Part shown: positions 37,729 to 47,270 of the stretch, piece after piece
Numbering within the stretch: the first letter of the stretch is position 1
Layout: every line of letters begins with the position of its first letter
Origin: Thalassovita gelatinovora
GTDB taxonomy: Bacteria > Pseudomonadota > Alphaproteobacteria > Rhodobacterales > Rhodobacteraceae
Direction: 5' to 3'
Assembly: GCF_001458355.1 (NCBI RefSeq)
Contig: NZ_CYSA01000015.1
Coordinates: 191,001-255,000 of the forward strand
DNA: 64,000 bases
Position numbers and translations under genes: made by a program
Notes under the pieces: model-generated
The model's database searches: none
Told to the model about the DNA's origin: nothing
The model's input: the letters and a program-made list of their open reading frames with translations, nothing else

Positions 37729-40575
37729 TTACTCTGCCGCCTCGGCATAGTCTTCCATCGGCGGGCAGGTACAGACCAGATGACGGTCGCCATAGGCGTT
37801 GTCGACCCGGTTCACCGGTGGCCAGTATTTGTCGACCCGGAACGCCCCGGCCGGATAACAGCCCTGTTCGCGGCTATAGGGCCGGTCCCAGTCCCCGACC
37901 AGATCCTCGACCGTGTGAGGCGCGTTTTTCAGCGGGTTGTTTTCGGCATCGATGCGGCCGTCTTCGACAGCGCGGATTTCATCGCGGATCGACATCATCG
38001 CATCGCAGAACCGGTCCAGTTCCGCCTTGGTTTCCGATTCCGTCGGTTCGATCATCAACGTCCCGGCCACCGGCCAGCTCATCGTCGGCGCATGGAACCC
38101 GTTATCCATCAGCCGCTTGGCGATATCATCCACCGTGATCCCGGCGCTATCGGCATAAGGGCGGGTGTCCAGAATACATTCATGCGCCACCCGGCCGGTC
38201 GGCCCTTTGTACAGCACGTCAAAGGCCCCTTCCAACCGCTTGGCAATGTAATTGGCCGACAGGATCGCCACCCGGGTCGCCTGGGTCAATCCGTCGCCGC
38301 CCATCATCAAACAATAGGCCCAACTGATCGCCAGAATAGACGCCGACCCGAACGGCGCCCCCGCAACCGGCCCCTGTTCGCCGCCGGTCTGGGGATGGCC
38401 CGGCAGATGCGGCACCAGATGCGATTTCACCCCGATCGGCCCCACGCCGGGACCGCCACCGCCATGCGGGATGGCAAAGGTCTTGTGCAGGTTCAAATGG
38501 CTGACATCGCCGCCCAGATCACCGGGCCGCGACAGACCCACCATCGCGTTCATATTGGCCCCGTCGATATAGACCTGACCGCCATGTTCATGGGTGATAT
38601 CGCAGACTTCCTTCACGGTTTCCTCGAACACCCCATGGGTCGACGGATAGGTGATCATGCAGCCGGCCAGATCATCACGATGCAGCGCCGCCTTTTCCAG
38701 GAAATCGTTCAGATCGATATCGCCGTTTTCCTTCGATTTGACCGGCACAACCTTCCAGCCGACCATATGGGCGCTGGCCGGGTTGGTGCCGTGGGCACTG
38801 GTCGGGATCAGGCAGACATTGCGGTGCCCCTGCCCATTGGCCCGGTGATAGGCGGAAATCGTCAGCAACCCGGCATATTCACCCTGCGCCCCCGAATTGG
38901 GCTGCATCGAAAACGCGTCATAGCCGGTGATATCGCACAGTTTGGAACTCAGATCGCCGATCATTTCGTGATAGCCCGCAGCTTGATCGGCAGGCACGAA
39001 AGGATGAATGTCGCTGAATTCGGGCCAACTGATCGGGTCCATTTCGGCCGCCGCGTTCAGCTTCATCGTGCACGATCCCAGCGGGATCATCGCCCGGTCC
39101 AGCGCCAGATCGCGGTCGGCCAAGCGTCGCATATAGCGCATCATCTCGGTTTCCGCCCGGTTCATGTGGAAAATCTTGTGTTGCAGGATTTCCGTTTCTC
39201 GCAACGCATGATCGGGCAACCGCCAATCGCCCGCCCGGTCATCGGCCCGCTCGATGCCAAAGGCCCGCCAAACCGCTTCGATGGTTTCCGGCACCACCGC
39301 TTCATCCAATGAAATCCCGACCCGGGTCTTGCCCACCGGGCGCAGGTTCACGCCTTCATCAACAGCCGATTTCAACACCGCCTGCTGCAATGGCCCGACC
39401 TCGACCGTGATGGTGTCAAAGAAATTTTCCGGCTCGATCTTGAAACCGGCCTCTTCCAGCCCCTGCACCAAACGCACCGCCTTGCGGTGGATGCGCTGCG
39501 CGATGGCCTGCAACCCTTTGGGCCCATGAAACACCGCATACATCGATGCCATCACCGCCAACAACGCCTGCGCGGTACAGACATTCGACGTCGCCTTTTC
39601 GCGGCGGATATGCTGTTCGCGGGTCTGCAACGCCAACCGGTAAGCGCGGTTGCCACGCGCATCGACCGACACGCCGACGATCCGGCCCGGCATCGCCCGC
39701 TTGAACCCGTCGCGGCAGGCCATATAGGCCGCGTGCGGCCCACCATAGCCCAAGGGCACGCCGAAGCGCTGGGTCGATCCGACTGCGATATCGGCGCCCA
39801 TCGCGCCCGGTTCCTTCAACAAGACCAAGGCCATCGGATCGGCAATGACGATCCCCACCGCCTTGGCCGCGTGCAGCGCGGTCATCTGGTCGGTGAAATC
39901 GCGCACATGGCCATAGGTGCCGGGATACTGGAACACCGCACCGAACACCTTGTCGGCCTCCATCGCCTCGGGGGCTCCGACGATCACCTCGATCCCCAAC
40001 GGCGCGGCGCGGGTCTGCATCACCGCGATGTTCTGCGGGTGGCAGTTTTCATCGACGAAAAACGCCTTGGCCTTCGATTTCGCCACCCGTTGCGCCATGG
40101 TCATCGCTTCGGCCGCCGCTGTCGCCTCGTCCAGCAGCGACGCGTTGGCCACCTCCAGTCCGGTCAGATCGCTGACCATGGTCTGATAATTCAACAACGC
40201 TTCCAGCCGGCCTTGCGAAATTTCCGGCTGATACGGCGTATAGGCGGTGTACCAAGCGGGATTTTCCAGGATGTTGCGCTGGATCGCCGGCGGCGTCACC
40301 GTGCCGTGATAGCCCATGCCGATCAGGCTGTTGAGAACCTTGTTCTTGCCCGCCACTTCGCGCATCCGCCGCAGCATCTGGCGTTCCGACAACGCCCGCC
40401 CGAATCCCAGCGGCACTTCGGCCCGGATCGCCCGGGGAACGGTCTGATCGATCAACGCGTCAAGATCGCGTACACCGACCACCTGCAACATCGCCGCCAT
40501 TTCCTCTGGCGACGGGCCGATATGACGGCGGTTGGCAAAATCGTAAGGCAAATAATCGGTTGGCTCGAACGGCAT
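37729..40575 (-). CDS. gcvP: Glycine dehydrogenase (decarboxylating), P protein
   Basis: PLP-dependent decarboxylase of the glycine cleavage system. The full-length single-chain form has 948 residues from the ATG at 40575 (GAGGAGC upstream). Seen: the N-terminal [11 protein letters not shown], the Gly-rich [21 protein letters not shown]-type start, and the PLP-lysine region [20 protein letters not shown] in the second half. The longer frame to 40680 adds 35 residues without support. It is the last gene of the riboswitch-controlled gcvT-gcvH-gcvP operon. Confidence 0.97.
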   Translation of the reverse strand: MPFEPTDYLPYDFANRRHIGPSPEEMAAMLQVVGVRDLDALIDQTVPRAIRAEVPLGFGRALSERQMLRRMREVAGKNKVLNSLIGMGYHGTVTPPAIQRNILENPAWYTAYTPYQPEISQGRLEALLNYQTMVSDLTGLEVANASLLDEATAAAEAMTMAQRVAKSKAKAFFVDENCHPQNIAVMQTRAAPLGIEVIVGAPEAMEADKVFGAVFQYPGTYGHVRDFTDQMTALHAAKAVGIVIADPMALVLLKEPGAMGADIAVGSTQRFGVPLGYGGPHAAYMACRDGFKRAMPGRIVGVSVDARGNRAYRLALQTREQHIRREKATSNVCTAQALLAVMASMYAVFHGPKGLQAIAQRIHRKAVRLVQGLEEAGFKIEPENFFDTITVEVGPLQQAVLKSAVDEGVNLRPVGKTRVGISLDEAVVPETIEAVWRAFGIERADDRAGDWRLPDHALRETEILQHKIFHMNRAETEMMRYMRRLADRDLALDRAMIPLGSCTMKLNAAAEMDPISWPEFSDIHPFVPADQAAGYHEMIGDLSSKLCDITGYDAFSMQPNSGAQGEYAGLLTISAYHRANGQGHRNVCLIPTSAHGTNPASAHMVGWKVVPVKSKENGDIDLNDFLEKAALHRDDLAGCMITYPSTHGVFEETVKEVCDITHEHGGQVYIDGANMNAMVGLSRPGDLGGDVSHLNLHKTFAIPHGGGGPGVGPIGVKSHLVPHLPGHPQTGGEQGPVAGAPFGSASILAISWAYCLMMGGDGLTQATRVAILSANYIAKRLEGAFDVLYKGPTGRVAHECILDTRPYADSAGITVDDIAKRLMDNGFHAPTMSWPVAGTLMIEPTESETKAELDRFCDAMMSIRDEIRAVEDGRIDAENNPLKNAPHTVEDLVGDWDRPYSREQGCYPAGAFRVDKYWPPVNRVDNAYGDRHLVCTCPPMEDYAEAAE

Positions 40576-40605
40576 CCCGGTGCTCCTCGTTTCGGCGCGT
40601 TTGCA

Positions 40606-40645
40606 TTTCATCTTGGCGGCAAATACCCCCGCCGGGGGCTGGGTC
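40606..40645. repeat. CAAATA-type intergenic repeat with CCCCCGCCGGGGG hairpin
   Basis: The gap between gcvH and gcvP contains TTTCATCTTGGCGGCAAATA followed at once by CCCCC, GC, GGGGG and a second C/G-rich dyad (GTCTGCGC with GCGCAGAC at 40653-40660 and 40668-40675). This module recalls a repeat found widely between genes in Rhodobacterales. Here it sits inside an operon, so it could affect the relative amount of gcvP message. Confidence 0.5.
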
Positions 40646-40682
40646 TGCGCACCCCTCCACGGGGGGCGCAGACTGATCACGC

Positions 40683-41042
40683 TTAATCGACCAGCGCGTT
40701 ATAGGCGTCTTCGTCCAGATAATCGTTGATCACCGAAACATCATCGACCTTCAGCTTGAAAAACCACGCCTCGCCCAGCGGGTCTTCGTTCACCTTGCCC
40801 GGTTCGTCGACGATCGCATCGTTGACCTCGACGATCTCGCCATCGATCGGGGCGGCGATATCGCTGGCCGCCTTGACGCTTTCGATCACCACGATTTCAT
40901 CACCCTTGGCGACCATCGTGCCCACCTCGGGCAGTTCCACGAACACCACATCGCCCAGCGACGTGCTGGCATGTTCGGTGATGCCGACGACGATCAGATC
41001 GTCCTCGACCCGCAGCCATTCATGATCTTCGGTATATTTCAT
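40683..41042 (-). CDS. gcvH: Glycine cleavage system H protein
   Basis: Lipoyl carrier that shuttles the aminomethyl group between the P, T and L proteins. It has 119 residues from the ATG at 41042, which begins the conserved [15 protein letters not shown]. The lipoylated lysine is K57 in [11 protein letters not shown], and [12 protein letters not shown] is also typical. The upstream extension to 41276 is a shadow of gcvT. It lies 31 bases after gcvT. Confidence 0.98.
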   Translation of the reverse strand: MKYTEDHEWLRVEDDLIVVGITEHASTSLGDVVFVELPEVGTMVAKGDEIVVIESVKAASDIAAPIDGEIVEVNDAIVDEPGKVNEDPLGEAWFFKLKVDDVSVINDYLDEDAYNALVD

Positions 41043-41073
41043 AGGCCGGTTCCTTTTCCCTGTAAGCCTGATC

Positions 41074-42198
41074 TTATCTTTTGAAACGCGCCGGTACGAA
41101 GGGCAGCGCCACCACCTCGACAGGCAGCCGCTTGCCGCGCACCTCGCCATAGATAACCGTACCGGGGGCCGCGAATGCAATGGGAACATAGCCCATCGCG
41201 ACCGGTCCCTCGACCGTCGGGCCAAAACCGCCCGACGTGATGCAGCCGATCGGCGTTTCGCGGTCTGCTTCGGCAAAAAGCGAAACCCCTTCGCGCATCG
41301 GTGCCCGGCCTTGCGGTTTCAGCCCGACGCGGGCGCGCTCGGCACCGTTATGCAATTCCGACAAGATCCGGTCGGCCCCTGGAAAACCGCCTTCGCGGGC
41401 GCCGTCCGACCGGCGGATTTTCTGGATCGCCCAGGTCAACCCCGCCTCGACCGGGCTGGTGCCAGTGTCGATGTCATGGCCATACAGGCACAGCCCGGCT
41501 TCCAGCCGCAGGCTGTCGCGCGCGCCCAGCCCGATCGGCAGCACCCGATCATCGGCCAGCAGCTTGCGCGCCAGCGCCTCGGCGGCGTCGACCGGCACCG
41601 AAATTTCAAACCCGTCTTCACCGGTATAGCCCGACCGCGAAATCCACGCTTCGGCACCGCCCAGATCGACCGTGGCCACATCCATGAATTTCATCTCTGC
41701 CACGGCGGGGTTCAGCGCCGCCAAAACCGCTTCGGCCTCGGGGCCCTGCAACGCCAGCAACGCGCGATCCTCGATCACCTGCAACGTCACATTAGCGGGC
41801 AGATGCGCGCGCAGATGGGCGATATCGGCTTCCTTGCAGGCGGCATTGACCACCATGAAAATGTGATCGCCGCGATTGGCAAACATCAGATCGTCCAGAA
41901 TGCCGCCCTGTTCATTGGTGAAAAAGCCATAGCGCTGGCGGCTTTCGCCCAATCCCGCCGCATTGACCGGCACCAGCGATTCCAGCGCCAGCGCCGCGGC
42001 TTCATAATCACTGCCACGCAAAATCACCTGTCCCATATGGCTGACATCGAACAGCCCGGCATGGCTACGGCAATGCAGGTGTTCTTTCATCACCCCGGCG
42101 GGGTATTGCACCGGCATGTCATAACCCGCGAACGGCACCATCTTGCCGCCCAGTTCGCGGTGCAACCCGTCCAATGGCAGGGATTTCAAATCGCTCAT
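41074..42198 (-). CDS. gcvT: Glycine cleavage system T protein (aminomethyltransferase)
   Basis: Transfers the methylene group to tetrahydrofolate, releasing ammonia. The 374 residues show the folate-binding Asp region ([17 protein letters not shown], with the following [12 protein letters not shown]), [12 protein letters not shown] and [18 protein letters not shown]. It is the first gene behind the glycine riboswitch. Together with folD and fhs in this window it feeds the one-carbon folate pool. Confidence 0.97.
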   Translation of the reverse strand: MSDLKSLPLDGLHRELGGKMVPFAGYDMPVQYPAGVMKEHLHCRSHAGLFDVSHMGQVILRGSDYEAAALALESLVPVNAAGLGESRQRYGFFTNEQGGILDDLMFANRGDHIFMVVNAACKEADIAHLRAHLPANVTLQVIEDRALLALQGPEAEAVLAALNPAVAEMKFMDVATVDLGGAEAWISRSGYTGEDGFEISVPVDAAEALARKLLADDRVLPIGLGARDSLRLEAGLCLYGHDIDTGTSPVEAGLTWAIQKIRRSDGAREGGFPGADRILSELHNGAERARVGLKPQGRAPMREGVSLFAEADRETPIGCITSGGFGPTVEGPVAMGYVPIAFAAPGTVIYGEVRGKRLPVEVVALPFVPARFKR

Positions 42199-42284
42199 AG
42201 CCGCTCCGATCCTTGGTTAACCGGTGTGGCAATACAAACCCCGTCCGGCATCAATCCGACGCGGCCATCAGGCCACGTTCTTCG

Positions 42285-42446
42285 ATGCCCCCTCTGTCCC
42301 TTTGCCTGAGATCGCTATCCCTTCGGCGGACGCATCTCTGCGCCTCTCTCCAGAGTGTTTCACCCGATCGGTCCCTTGGGCCTGAGAGTTTCCGGGGGCG
42401 GTTGCTCCTTCGGCACCGGCTAAGCCGGTTCTCCCGATCGATAACT
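42285..42446 (-). ncRNA. Tandem glycine riboswitch upstream of gcvT
   Basis: On the minus strand two successive aptamer-like units are visible. The first (about 42360-42446) has GGGAGAACCGG, a GCCGAAGGAGCAA segment and the core CTCTCAGGCCCAAGGG. The second (about 42285-42358) has CTCTGGAGAG, a GCCGAAGGGA segment and the core CTCAGGCAAAGGGACAG. The paired CTCAGG-(C/A)AAGG cores and the position just ahead of gcvT fit the glycine riboswitch class, which in known cases turns on gcv expression when glycine is abundant. The ends are approximate. Confidence 0.93.
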
Positions 42447-42527
42447 CGTGATTAGCCGAGTCGCCTTCATTCGGCAAGAGGTCGTTTATCGCCCCCTTCG
42501 CCAGACATCTTAGAGATGAAAAACGAC

Positions 42528-42986
42528 CTACGTGTCACTCTTTTGACCGCAGGAAAAGGACTTCATGATGTGCAATAGCGGCAGATTGTCGCAGACAAGC
42601 GCATCCAACGTAATTGCGTCAAGATGCCGGTAAAACGCCTCCGCCGCATCGACCAACGCGAGTTTCAGGCGACAGGCTTCAACCAAAGGGCATGTATTGT
42701 CGGCATCGGCAAAGCATTCGGCCAGCGGCACCGGCCCCTCCAGAACCCGGAACACTTCACCGATCCAGATGTCTTTGGCGTCGCGCGCTAGGGTGATACC
42801 GCCATTGCGGCCGCGTTGCGTATGCAGATATCCAAGCTGCCCCATCTGATTGATGACCTGTGCCAGATGGTTTTCCGACGCATTGCAGCGTTCAGCGATT
42901 TCCGATTTGGTCACCAACCTTTCGGAATGGGCCGCACAGTACATCAAGATTCTGATCGCGATATTGGTCCGCTTGGTAACACGCAA
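42528..42986 (-). CDS. Rrf2 family regulator, NsrR-like
   Basis: 152 residues: N-terminal winged helix (about 2-65, with SEIAERCNASENHLAQVINQ) and a dimerisation helix. Three cysteines C91, C99 and C105 follow a C-x7-C-x5-C pattern, the spacing of iron-sulfur NsrR proteins that sense nitric oxide, so nsrR is a reasonable but unproven identity. It lies 329 bases upstream of gcvT in the same direction, and the riboswitch occupies that gap. A palindrome that could be its operator is 33 bases before its start. Confidence 0.8.
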   Translation of the reverse strand: MRVTKRTNIAIRILMYCAAHSERLVTKSEIAERCNASENHLAQVINQMGQLGYLHTQRGRNGGITLARDAKDIWIGEVFRVLEGPVPLAECFADADNTCPLVEACRLKLALVDAAEAFYRHLDAITLDALVCDNLPLLHIMKSFSCGQKSDT

Positions 42987-43018
42987 AGCTTGGCTCCCCC
43001 CAACAATGTCTGCATAAT

Positions 43019-43032
43019 TATGATCATATCAT
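43019..43032. promoter_or_regulatory. AT-rich palindrome between the Rrf2 and GGCT genes, possible operator
   Basis: TATGATCATA (43019-43028) is a perfect palindrome and overlaps ATGAT-CAT-ATCAT (43020-43032). It stands out in this GC-rich genome and lies between two divergent starts (42986 and 43082). Autoregulation by the Rrf2 protein is the simplest guess. It does not closely match the enterobacterial NsrR site as I recall it. Confidence 0.4.
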
Positions 43033-43081
43033 GTTCGATAGGCTTGGATATTGATAAATCGCCAAAGGGTTTAATTGCATT

Positions 43082-43687
43082 TTGGATATATGTTTCTTCG
43101 GATACGGTTCTCTGGTGAACCGTCAAACACATGACTATGGCGAAGCACACCCTGCGCGGGTATTTGGATGGCGTCGCACCTGGCGTCATACGGCGTTGCG
43201 CCCGGTCGCGTTTCTGACTGCGGTTCCCGATCCGGTCACCCGGATCGACGGTTTGATTGCTGCGGTGCCGAACGGGGACTGGCGGGCGCTGGATGCACGC
43301 GAACACGCCTATGACCGGGTCGATCTGACCGATCTCGAAGATCACCCGCTGCCGTTCACCCCCAAGGTGGCGATCTATTCCATTCCTGCCGGCAAACATG
43401 GGGCCCCCACGATGGCGCATCCCATTTTGCTCAGCTATCTCGACGTGGTGGTTCAGGGGTATCATCAGGAATTCGGCACCGAAGGCGTGACCCGGTTTTT
43501 TCAGACCACCGATGGCTGGGACGCCCCGATCCTGGACGACCGCACACAACCGCTTTATCCGCGGCATCAAACGCTGGCGCGGTCGGAAACCCGGTTGGTC
43601 GACCGGATGCTCGACGATGTCGGTGCCCGGCTGGTGCCGCTGACCCGATCCCAGTCCGAAGCGATTCACAAACCCAACGGCAGCTGA
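43082..43687 (+). CDS. Gamma-glutamylcyclotransferase-like (GGCT/AIG2/ChaC fold) protein
   Basis: 201 residues that open with CFFGYGSLVNRQTH, the GYGSL signature of the cyclotransferase fold, which removes gamma-glutamyl groups as 5-oxoproline, for example from glutathione. A likely acidic catalytic position is in DAREHAYDRVDL. The start is a TTG at 43082 directly before the first strand, and no ATG can replace it in frame; an ATT just before it cannot be excluded. The ribosome binding site is weak (AAAGGG about 12 bases upstream). Divergent from the NsrR-like gene, which hints at a link between nitrosative stress and thiol metabolism (inference). Confidence 0.8.
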   Translation: MDICFFGYGSLVNRQTHDYGEAHPARVFGWRRTWRHTALRPVAFLTAVPDPVTRIDGLIAAVPNGDWRALDAREHAYDRVDLTDLEDHPLPFTPKVAIYSIPAGKHGAPTMAHPILLSYLDVVVQGYHQEFGTEGVTRFFQTTDGWDAPILDDRTQPLYPRHQTLARSETRLVDRMLDDVGARLVPLTRSQSEAIHKPNGS

Positions 43688-43762
43688 AAAGCCACCTTGG
43701 GGTTGACCCAATGGCCCTGTTTTCACGACCAAATGACACGATTAAGCCATGTTCTTGCCCTT

Positions 43763-43788
43763 CAAAAGGCGACATTCCCCGCCTTTTG
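43763..43788 (+). terminator. Hairpin downstream of the GGCT-like gene
   Basis: CAAAAGGCG (43763-43771), loop of eight, CGCCTTTTG (43780-43788): a perfect nine-base stem ending in TTTT, 75 bases after the stop. The T-run is inside the stem rather than after it, so termination strength is uncertain. Confidence 0.5.
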
Positions 43789-43917
43789 CCACCCCGCCCC
43801 ATACCTATTGTCAGGTCAATCCCACCGCCCCGGTACCGTTATAGTATCTGAGACATCAGCCTTTGGCCTGAACGCCAAGATGCTCGCTAAACGAAACGAA
43901 GCGAAAGGGACGACCCG

Positions 43918-44409
43918 ATGCCTGACCTGGCAAAACTGGAACGTGCCCTGAGTGGGGGAAGCATGAACAAACCTAAAACAATGGCACAAATCATCCGCAA
44001 ACGCCGATTCCATTTTGTATCGCCCGACGAAACGGCGCGCAAAGCCTGCAAGGTGATGAATAACCGCAAATTGGGGGCCGTTCCCGTCGTCGATGCGGAC
44101 AACAATCTGCTGGGCATGATCAGCGAACGCGATATCGTGCGCCGCTGCATCGGTGAACGCCGCCGCACCGCGCTTACCCCGATCAGCGAAGTGATGACGC
44201 AAAACCCGGTTTTTGGCGACCCCGACGATACTGTGATCATCGCCATGGCCAAGATGATGCAGAACCATATCCGCCATCTTCCAATTGTGAAAGACGGCAA
44301 GGTGCTGGGCTGCATTTCGATCCGCGAAGTGATCAATGAACTCAGCTATATGGCGATGAAAAACCTAGGGATGGTCGAAACCGGGTTGAAAGAACTGGAA
44401 ACCGCCTAA
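43918..44409 (+). CDS. CBS domain pair protein
   Basis: 163 residues made of two CBS domains (about 24-85 and 95-155): ACKVMNNRKLGAVPVVDADN with GMISERDIVRRCIGERR, and MMQNHIRHLPIVKDGKVLGC with SIREVIN. Such stand-alone pairs bind adenine nucleotides or SAM and regulate partner proteins. ATG at 43918 has AAAGGGA upstream; an internal ATG at 43963 behind GGGGGAAGC is a real alternative and would give 148 residues. No partner gene is adjacent. Confidence 0.88.
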   Translation: MPDLAKLERALSGGSMNKPKTMAQIIRKRRFHFVSPDETARKACKVMNNRKLGAVPVVDADNNLLGMISERDIVRRCIGERRRTALTPISEVMTQNPVFGDPDDTVIIAMAKMMQNHIRHLPIVKDGKVLGCISIREVINELSYMAMKNLGMVETGLKELETA

Positions 44410-44515
44410 GCACCGCCTTCCCTCCCGCCGATTTTCGAGTTCGGTTTTGGTGTGGCGATGTGTGGCCCTAGCCCCCGTTACGGTCGCGCTTTCGCAGTTC
44501 GCCAGCGCCGAAGAA

Positions 44516-44551
44516 AGGAAAGCCCCGTATCCTCCCAGGGATGCGGGGCTT
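44516..44551 (-). terminator. Rho-independent terminator of gltX
   Basis: AAGCCCCGTATCC (44520-44532) pairs with GGATGCGGGGCTT (ending 44551), with one G-T pair and a six-base loop. On the minus strand it comes 25 bases after the gltX stop and continues as TTCCTTTCTT. Confidence 0.8.
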
Positions 44552-44575
44552 CTCCCTGTGACGCGGTCCCCCGGT

Positions 44576-45898
44576 TCAGCCGCGGGCGCGCACCACTTGC
44601 AATAACGGCATCACGCTGGCCATGTCCGGGCCGTGACCCTGCCCGGTCAGCGCCTTGCGCAGCGGCATGAACAACCCCTTGCCCTTGCGCCCGGTCGCGG
44701 CCTTGACCTGCGCCGTCCACTTGCCCCAGGTGTCACCATCAAACGGTCCCTCGGGCAGCAGCGTCATCGCCTGGGCGATAAAGTCGCGGTCCTCGTCCTC
44801 GATCACCGGTTCGGCCCCGTCACGGAACAACGCCCACCAGCTTTGCAAATCGGCGCGGACGGTGATGTTGTCCTTGCACACCGCCCAAAACGCTTCGGCC
44901 AAATCGGCCGGCACGCCCAGCGCCGCGATTTCGTCTTTCATCGCCGCGAACGGCAGCGATTGCAGATGATGCGCGGTCAGCGGGAACAGATCCTTTTCGT
45001 CGAACTTGGTCGGGGCCGCGCCGAACCGTTTAATATCAAACCCCGCGATCAATTCCTCCATCGAGCTGCGCAATTCGATCGGGTCGGACGATCCCAGCCG
45101 CGCCATCATGCTCAGCAGCGCCATCGGCTCCACCCCCTGTGCGCGCAGGTCCTTGATCGACAAAGCCCCCAACCGTTTCGACAGCGCTTCACCCTGCGGC
45201 CCGGTCAACAAAGAATGATGCGCGAATTCCGGCACCGTGCCGCCCAGCGCCCGGATGATCTGAATCTGGGTGCCGGTATTGGTCACGTGATCCGATCCGC
45301 GCACCACGTGGGTCACGCCCATTTCGGTGTCATCGACCACCGACGCGATGGTGTACAGAACCTGACCATCGGCCCGGATCAGCACCGGGTCCGACACGCT
45401 GGCCGCGTCGATGGAAATATCGCCCAGGATACCATCCTTCCATTCGATCCGTTCATGATCCAGCCGGAACCGCCAATAGCCACCCCGTTCGGCCCGCAAC
45501 GCATCTTTTTCCGCCTCTGACAGTTCCAGCGCGGCACGGTCATAGACCGGCGGTTTGCCCATGTTCAGCTGTTTCTTGCGCTTCAGGTCCAACTCGACCG
45601 GACTTTCGAAACATTCATAGAACCGGCCCATGTCACGCAACCGATCCGCCGCTTCGGCATAGCGGTCCAACCGCGCCGATTGCTGTTCGATCCGGTCCCA
45701 GGTGATGCCCAGCCATTCCAGATCCCGCTGAATCTGGTCGATATATTCCTGCTTCGACCGCTCGGCATCGGTATCGTCGATCCGCAGGATGAAGGTGCCG
45801 CCGGATTTGCGGGCAATCAGGTAATTCATCAGCGCGGTGCGCAGGTTTCCGACATGGATAAAGCCGGTCGGCGACGGGGCGAAACGGGTCGTGGTCAT
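44576..45898 (-). CDS. gltX: Glutamyl-tRNA synthetase
   Basis: Charges tRNA-Glu. From the ATG at 45898 (AGGAGAT upstream) the protein has 440 residues: the class I HIGH-type motif in RFAPSPTGFIHVGNLRTA (about 4-21), the catalytic-domain segment VLYTIASVVDDTEMGVTHVV, and the KMSKS-type motif as ALSKRLG. The C-terminal anticodon-binding region is shorter than in long bacterial forms. Many alphaproteobacteria carry two gltX genes with different tRNA specificity; which one this is cannot be told here. Confidence 0.95.
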   Translation of the reverse strand: MTTTRFAPSPTGFIHVGNLRTALMNYLIARKSGGTFILRIDDTDAERSKQEYIDQIQRDLEWLGITWDRIEQQSARLDRYAEAADRLRDMGRFYECFESPVELDLKRKKQLNMGKPPVYDRAALELSEAEKDALRAERGGYWRFRLDHERIEWKDGILGDISIDAASVSDPVLIRADGQVLYTIASVVDDTEMGVTHVVRGSDHVTNTGTQIQIIRALGGTVPEFAHHSLLTGPQGEALSKRLGALSIKDLRAQGVEPMALLSMMARLGSSDPIELRSSMEELIAGFDIKRFGAAPTKFDEKDLFPLTAHHLQSLPFAAMKDEIAALGVPADLAEAFWAVCKDNITVRADLQSWWALFRDGAEPVIEDEDRDFIAQAMTLLPEGPFDGDTWGKWTAQVKAATGRKGKGLFMPLRKALTGQGHGPDMASVMPLLQVVRARG

Positions 45899-46068
45899 GC
45901 ATGATCTCCTGTTGCCGGACCCCATGTCACAGCTCCAGGGATTTGTCCAGAATGTGCCCGCGACACAGCGCCAAACGCCGACCGGTCACATAATCGTGAA
46001 AATCGCGCTCCACGGCATAATTCACGCTATAGTTCCAAGCAACAACAACACCCAACGGGAGTCTCCAA

Positions 46069-46992
46069 ATGACCACATCACGCCTGACCCGCCGCGCCAT
46101 GTTGGCCGGAACCGCCTCGCTGCCGCTTGCCGCCACTTTGGCAAACCCTTTGAATGCCGCCGCCGCCATGCTGGGGGCCGCGCCATCCCGGTTCAACCGC
46201 TTCACCCTCGGCGGGTTCGAAGTCACCACCCTGCTCGCCGGCACCCGCACCGTGCCCGACCCGCAAAAAACTTTCGGTATGAATGTCAGCGCACAGGAAT
46301 TTGCAGACGTTTCCGCCGCCAACATGATTCCGGCCGACAAGACGCAATTCTTCTTCACCCCGACCGTGGTCAATACCGGGACTGAACTGATCCTGTTCGA
46401 CACCGGGCTGAACCCGGCCGGCATCACCGAAGCATTGAACGCAGCGGGCTACAGCCCGGATCAGATCGACAAGGTGGTGATCACCCATATGCATGGCGAC
46501 CATATCGGCGGGCTGCGGGGCGATACCGGCGATACGTTCGCCAATGCCAGCTATGTCACCGGCACGATGGAATTCGACGCTTGGGCCAAGATGGAAAACG
46601 AAGGGTTCGAAGCCAAGGTGCGACCGCTGGCCGACCGGATGACCATGCTCGACGATGGCGGCAGCGTTGCAAGCGGCATCACCGCGATGGCGGCTTTCGG
46701 CCATACCCCGGGGCACATGGCCTACCGTCTGGAAAGCGACGGCAAACAGCTGCTGCTGGCGGTCGATTTCGCCAACCACTATGTCTGGTCGCTGGCCTAT
46801 CCCGATTGGGAGGTCCGCTTTGACAGCGACAAGGCGATGGCGGCAATCACCCGGCGCAAAATCCTCTCCATGCTCGCCGCCGACAAGATCCCCTTCGTCG
46901 GCTATCACATGCCGTTCCCGGGGCTTGGCTATGTCGAACCGCGCGCAGACGGCTACAAATACGTCGCAGCAAGTTATCAACACATGCTCTAG
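46069..46992 (+). CDS. Exported metallo-beta-lactamase fold hydrolase (Tat substrate)
   Basis: 307 residues. A twin-arginine signal (SRLTRRAML, hydrophobic to about residue 34) marks export of a folded, metal-loaded enzyme. The zinc motif is HMHGDHIGG (H140, H142, D144, H145), with later ligands in GHTPGHMAY and the AVDFANHYVW segment. Overall resemblance is to lactonase/hydrolase type members of the fold, but the substrate is unknown. It is divergent from gltX; a perfect 11-base hairpin follows the stop. Confidence 0.88.
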   Translation: MTTSRLTRRAMLAGTASLPLAATLANPLNAAAAMLGAAPSRFNRFTLGGFEVTTLLAGTRTVPDPQKTFGMNVSAQEFADVSAANMIPADKTQFFFTPTVVNTGTELILFDTGLNPAGITEALNAAGYSPDQIDKVVITHMHGDHIGGLRGDTGDTFANASYVTGTMEFDAWAKMENEGFEAKVRPLADRMTMLDDGGSVASGITAMAAFGHTPGHMAYRLESDGKQLLLAVDFANHYVWSLAYPDWEVRFDSDKAMAAITRRKILSMLAADKIPFVGYHMPFPGLGYVEPRADGYKYVAASYQHML

Positions 46993-47005
46993 GCTGTGGA
47001 CAAGA

Positions 47006-47033
47006 TTGTGGGCGGCCCATCTGCCGCCCACAA
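47006..47033 (+). terminator. Hairpin after the metallo-beta-lactamase fold gene
   Basis: TTGTGGGCGGC (47006-47016), loop CCATCT, GCCGCCCACAA (47023-47033). The stem is perfect and begins 14 bases after the stop codon. No T-run follows, so it may be a 3'-end stabiliser or a weak terminator. The remaining 237 bases before the next gene show no further feature. Confidence 0.55.
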
Positions 47034-47270
47034 AACAATGCGGCCCAAACGATCCACAACGACGCGCGCCGGATTGGCCGAACCGGGGATCGCCAACAAA
47101 ACATCCACAGCCACTTTCGCATGTTTCCCATTGAAAATAAATTATTTTATTCCCTTTTCCACACCCGCCCCTCGCGCCAAAGACATCCTTAGCGGCACGA
47201 TGATACAATCACGACTTGGCAGCCCGGGGTCCCCGGTGCCATGTTGCGCAGGATGGCAAAGGGGCAACGG

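Noticed and set aside
37645-39312. Plus-strand ORF of 555 codons over gcvP
   Set aside because: Antisense shadow of gcvP; composition typical of such shadows.
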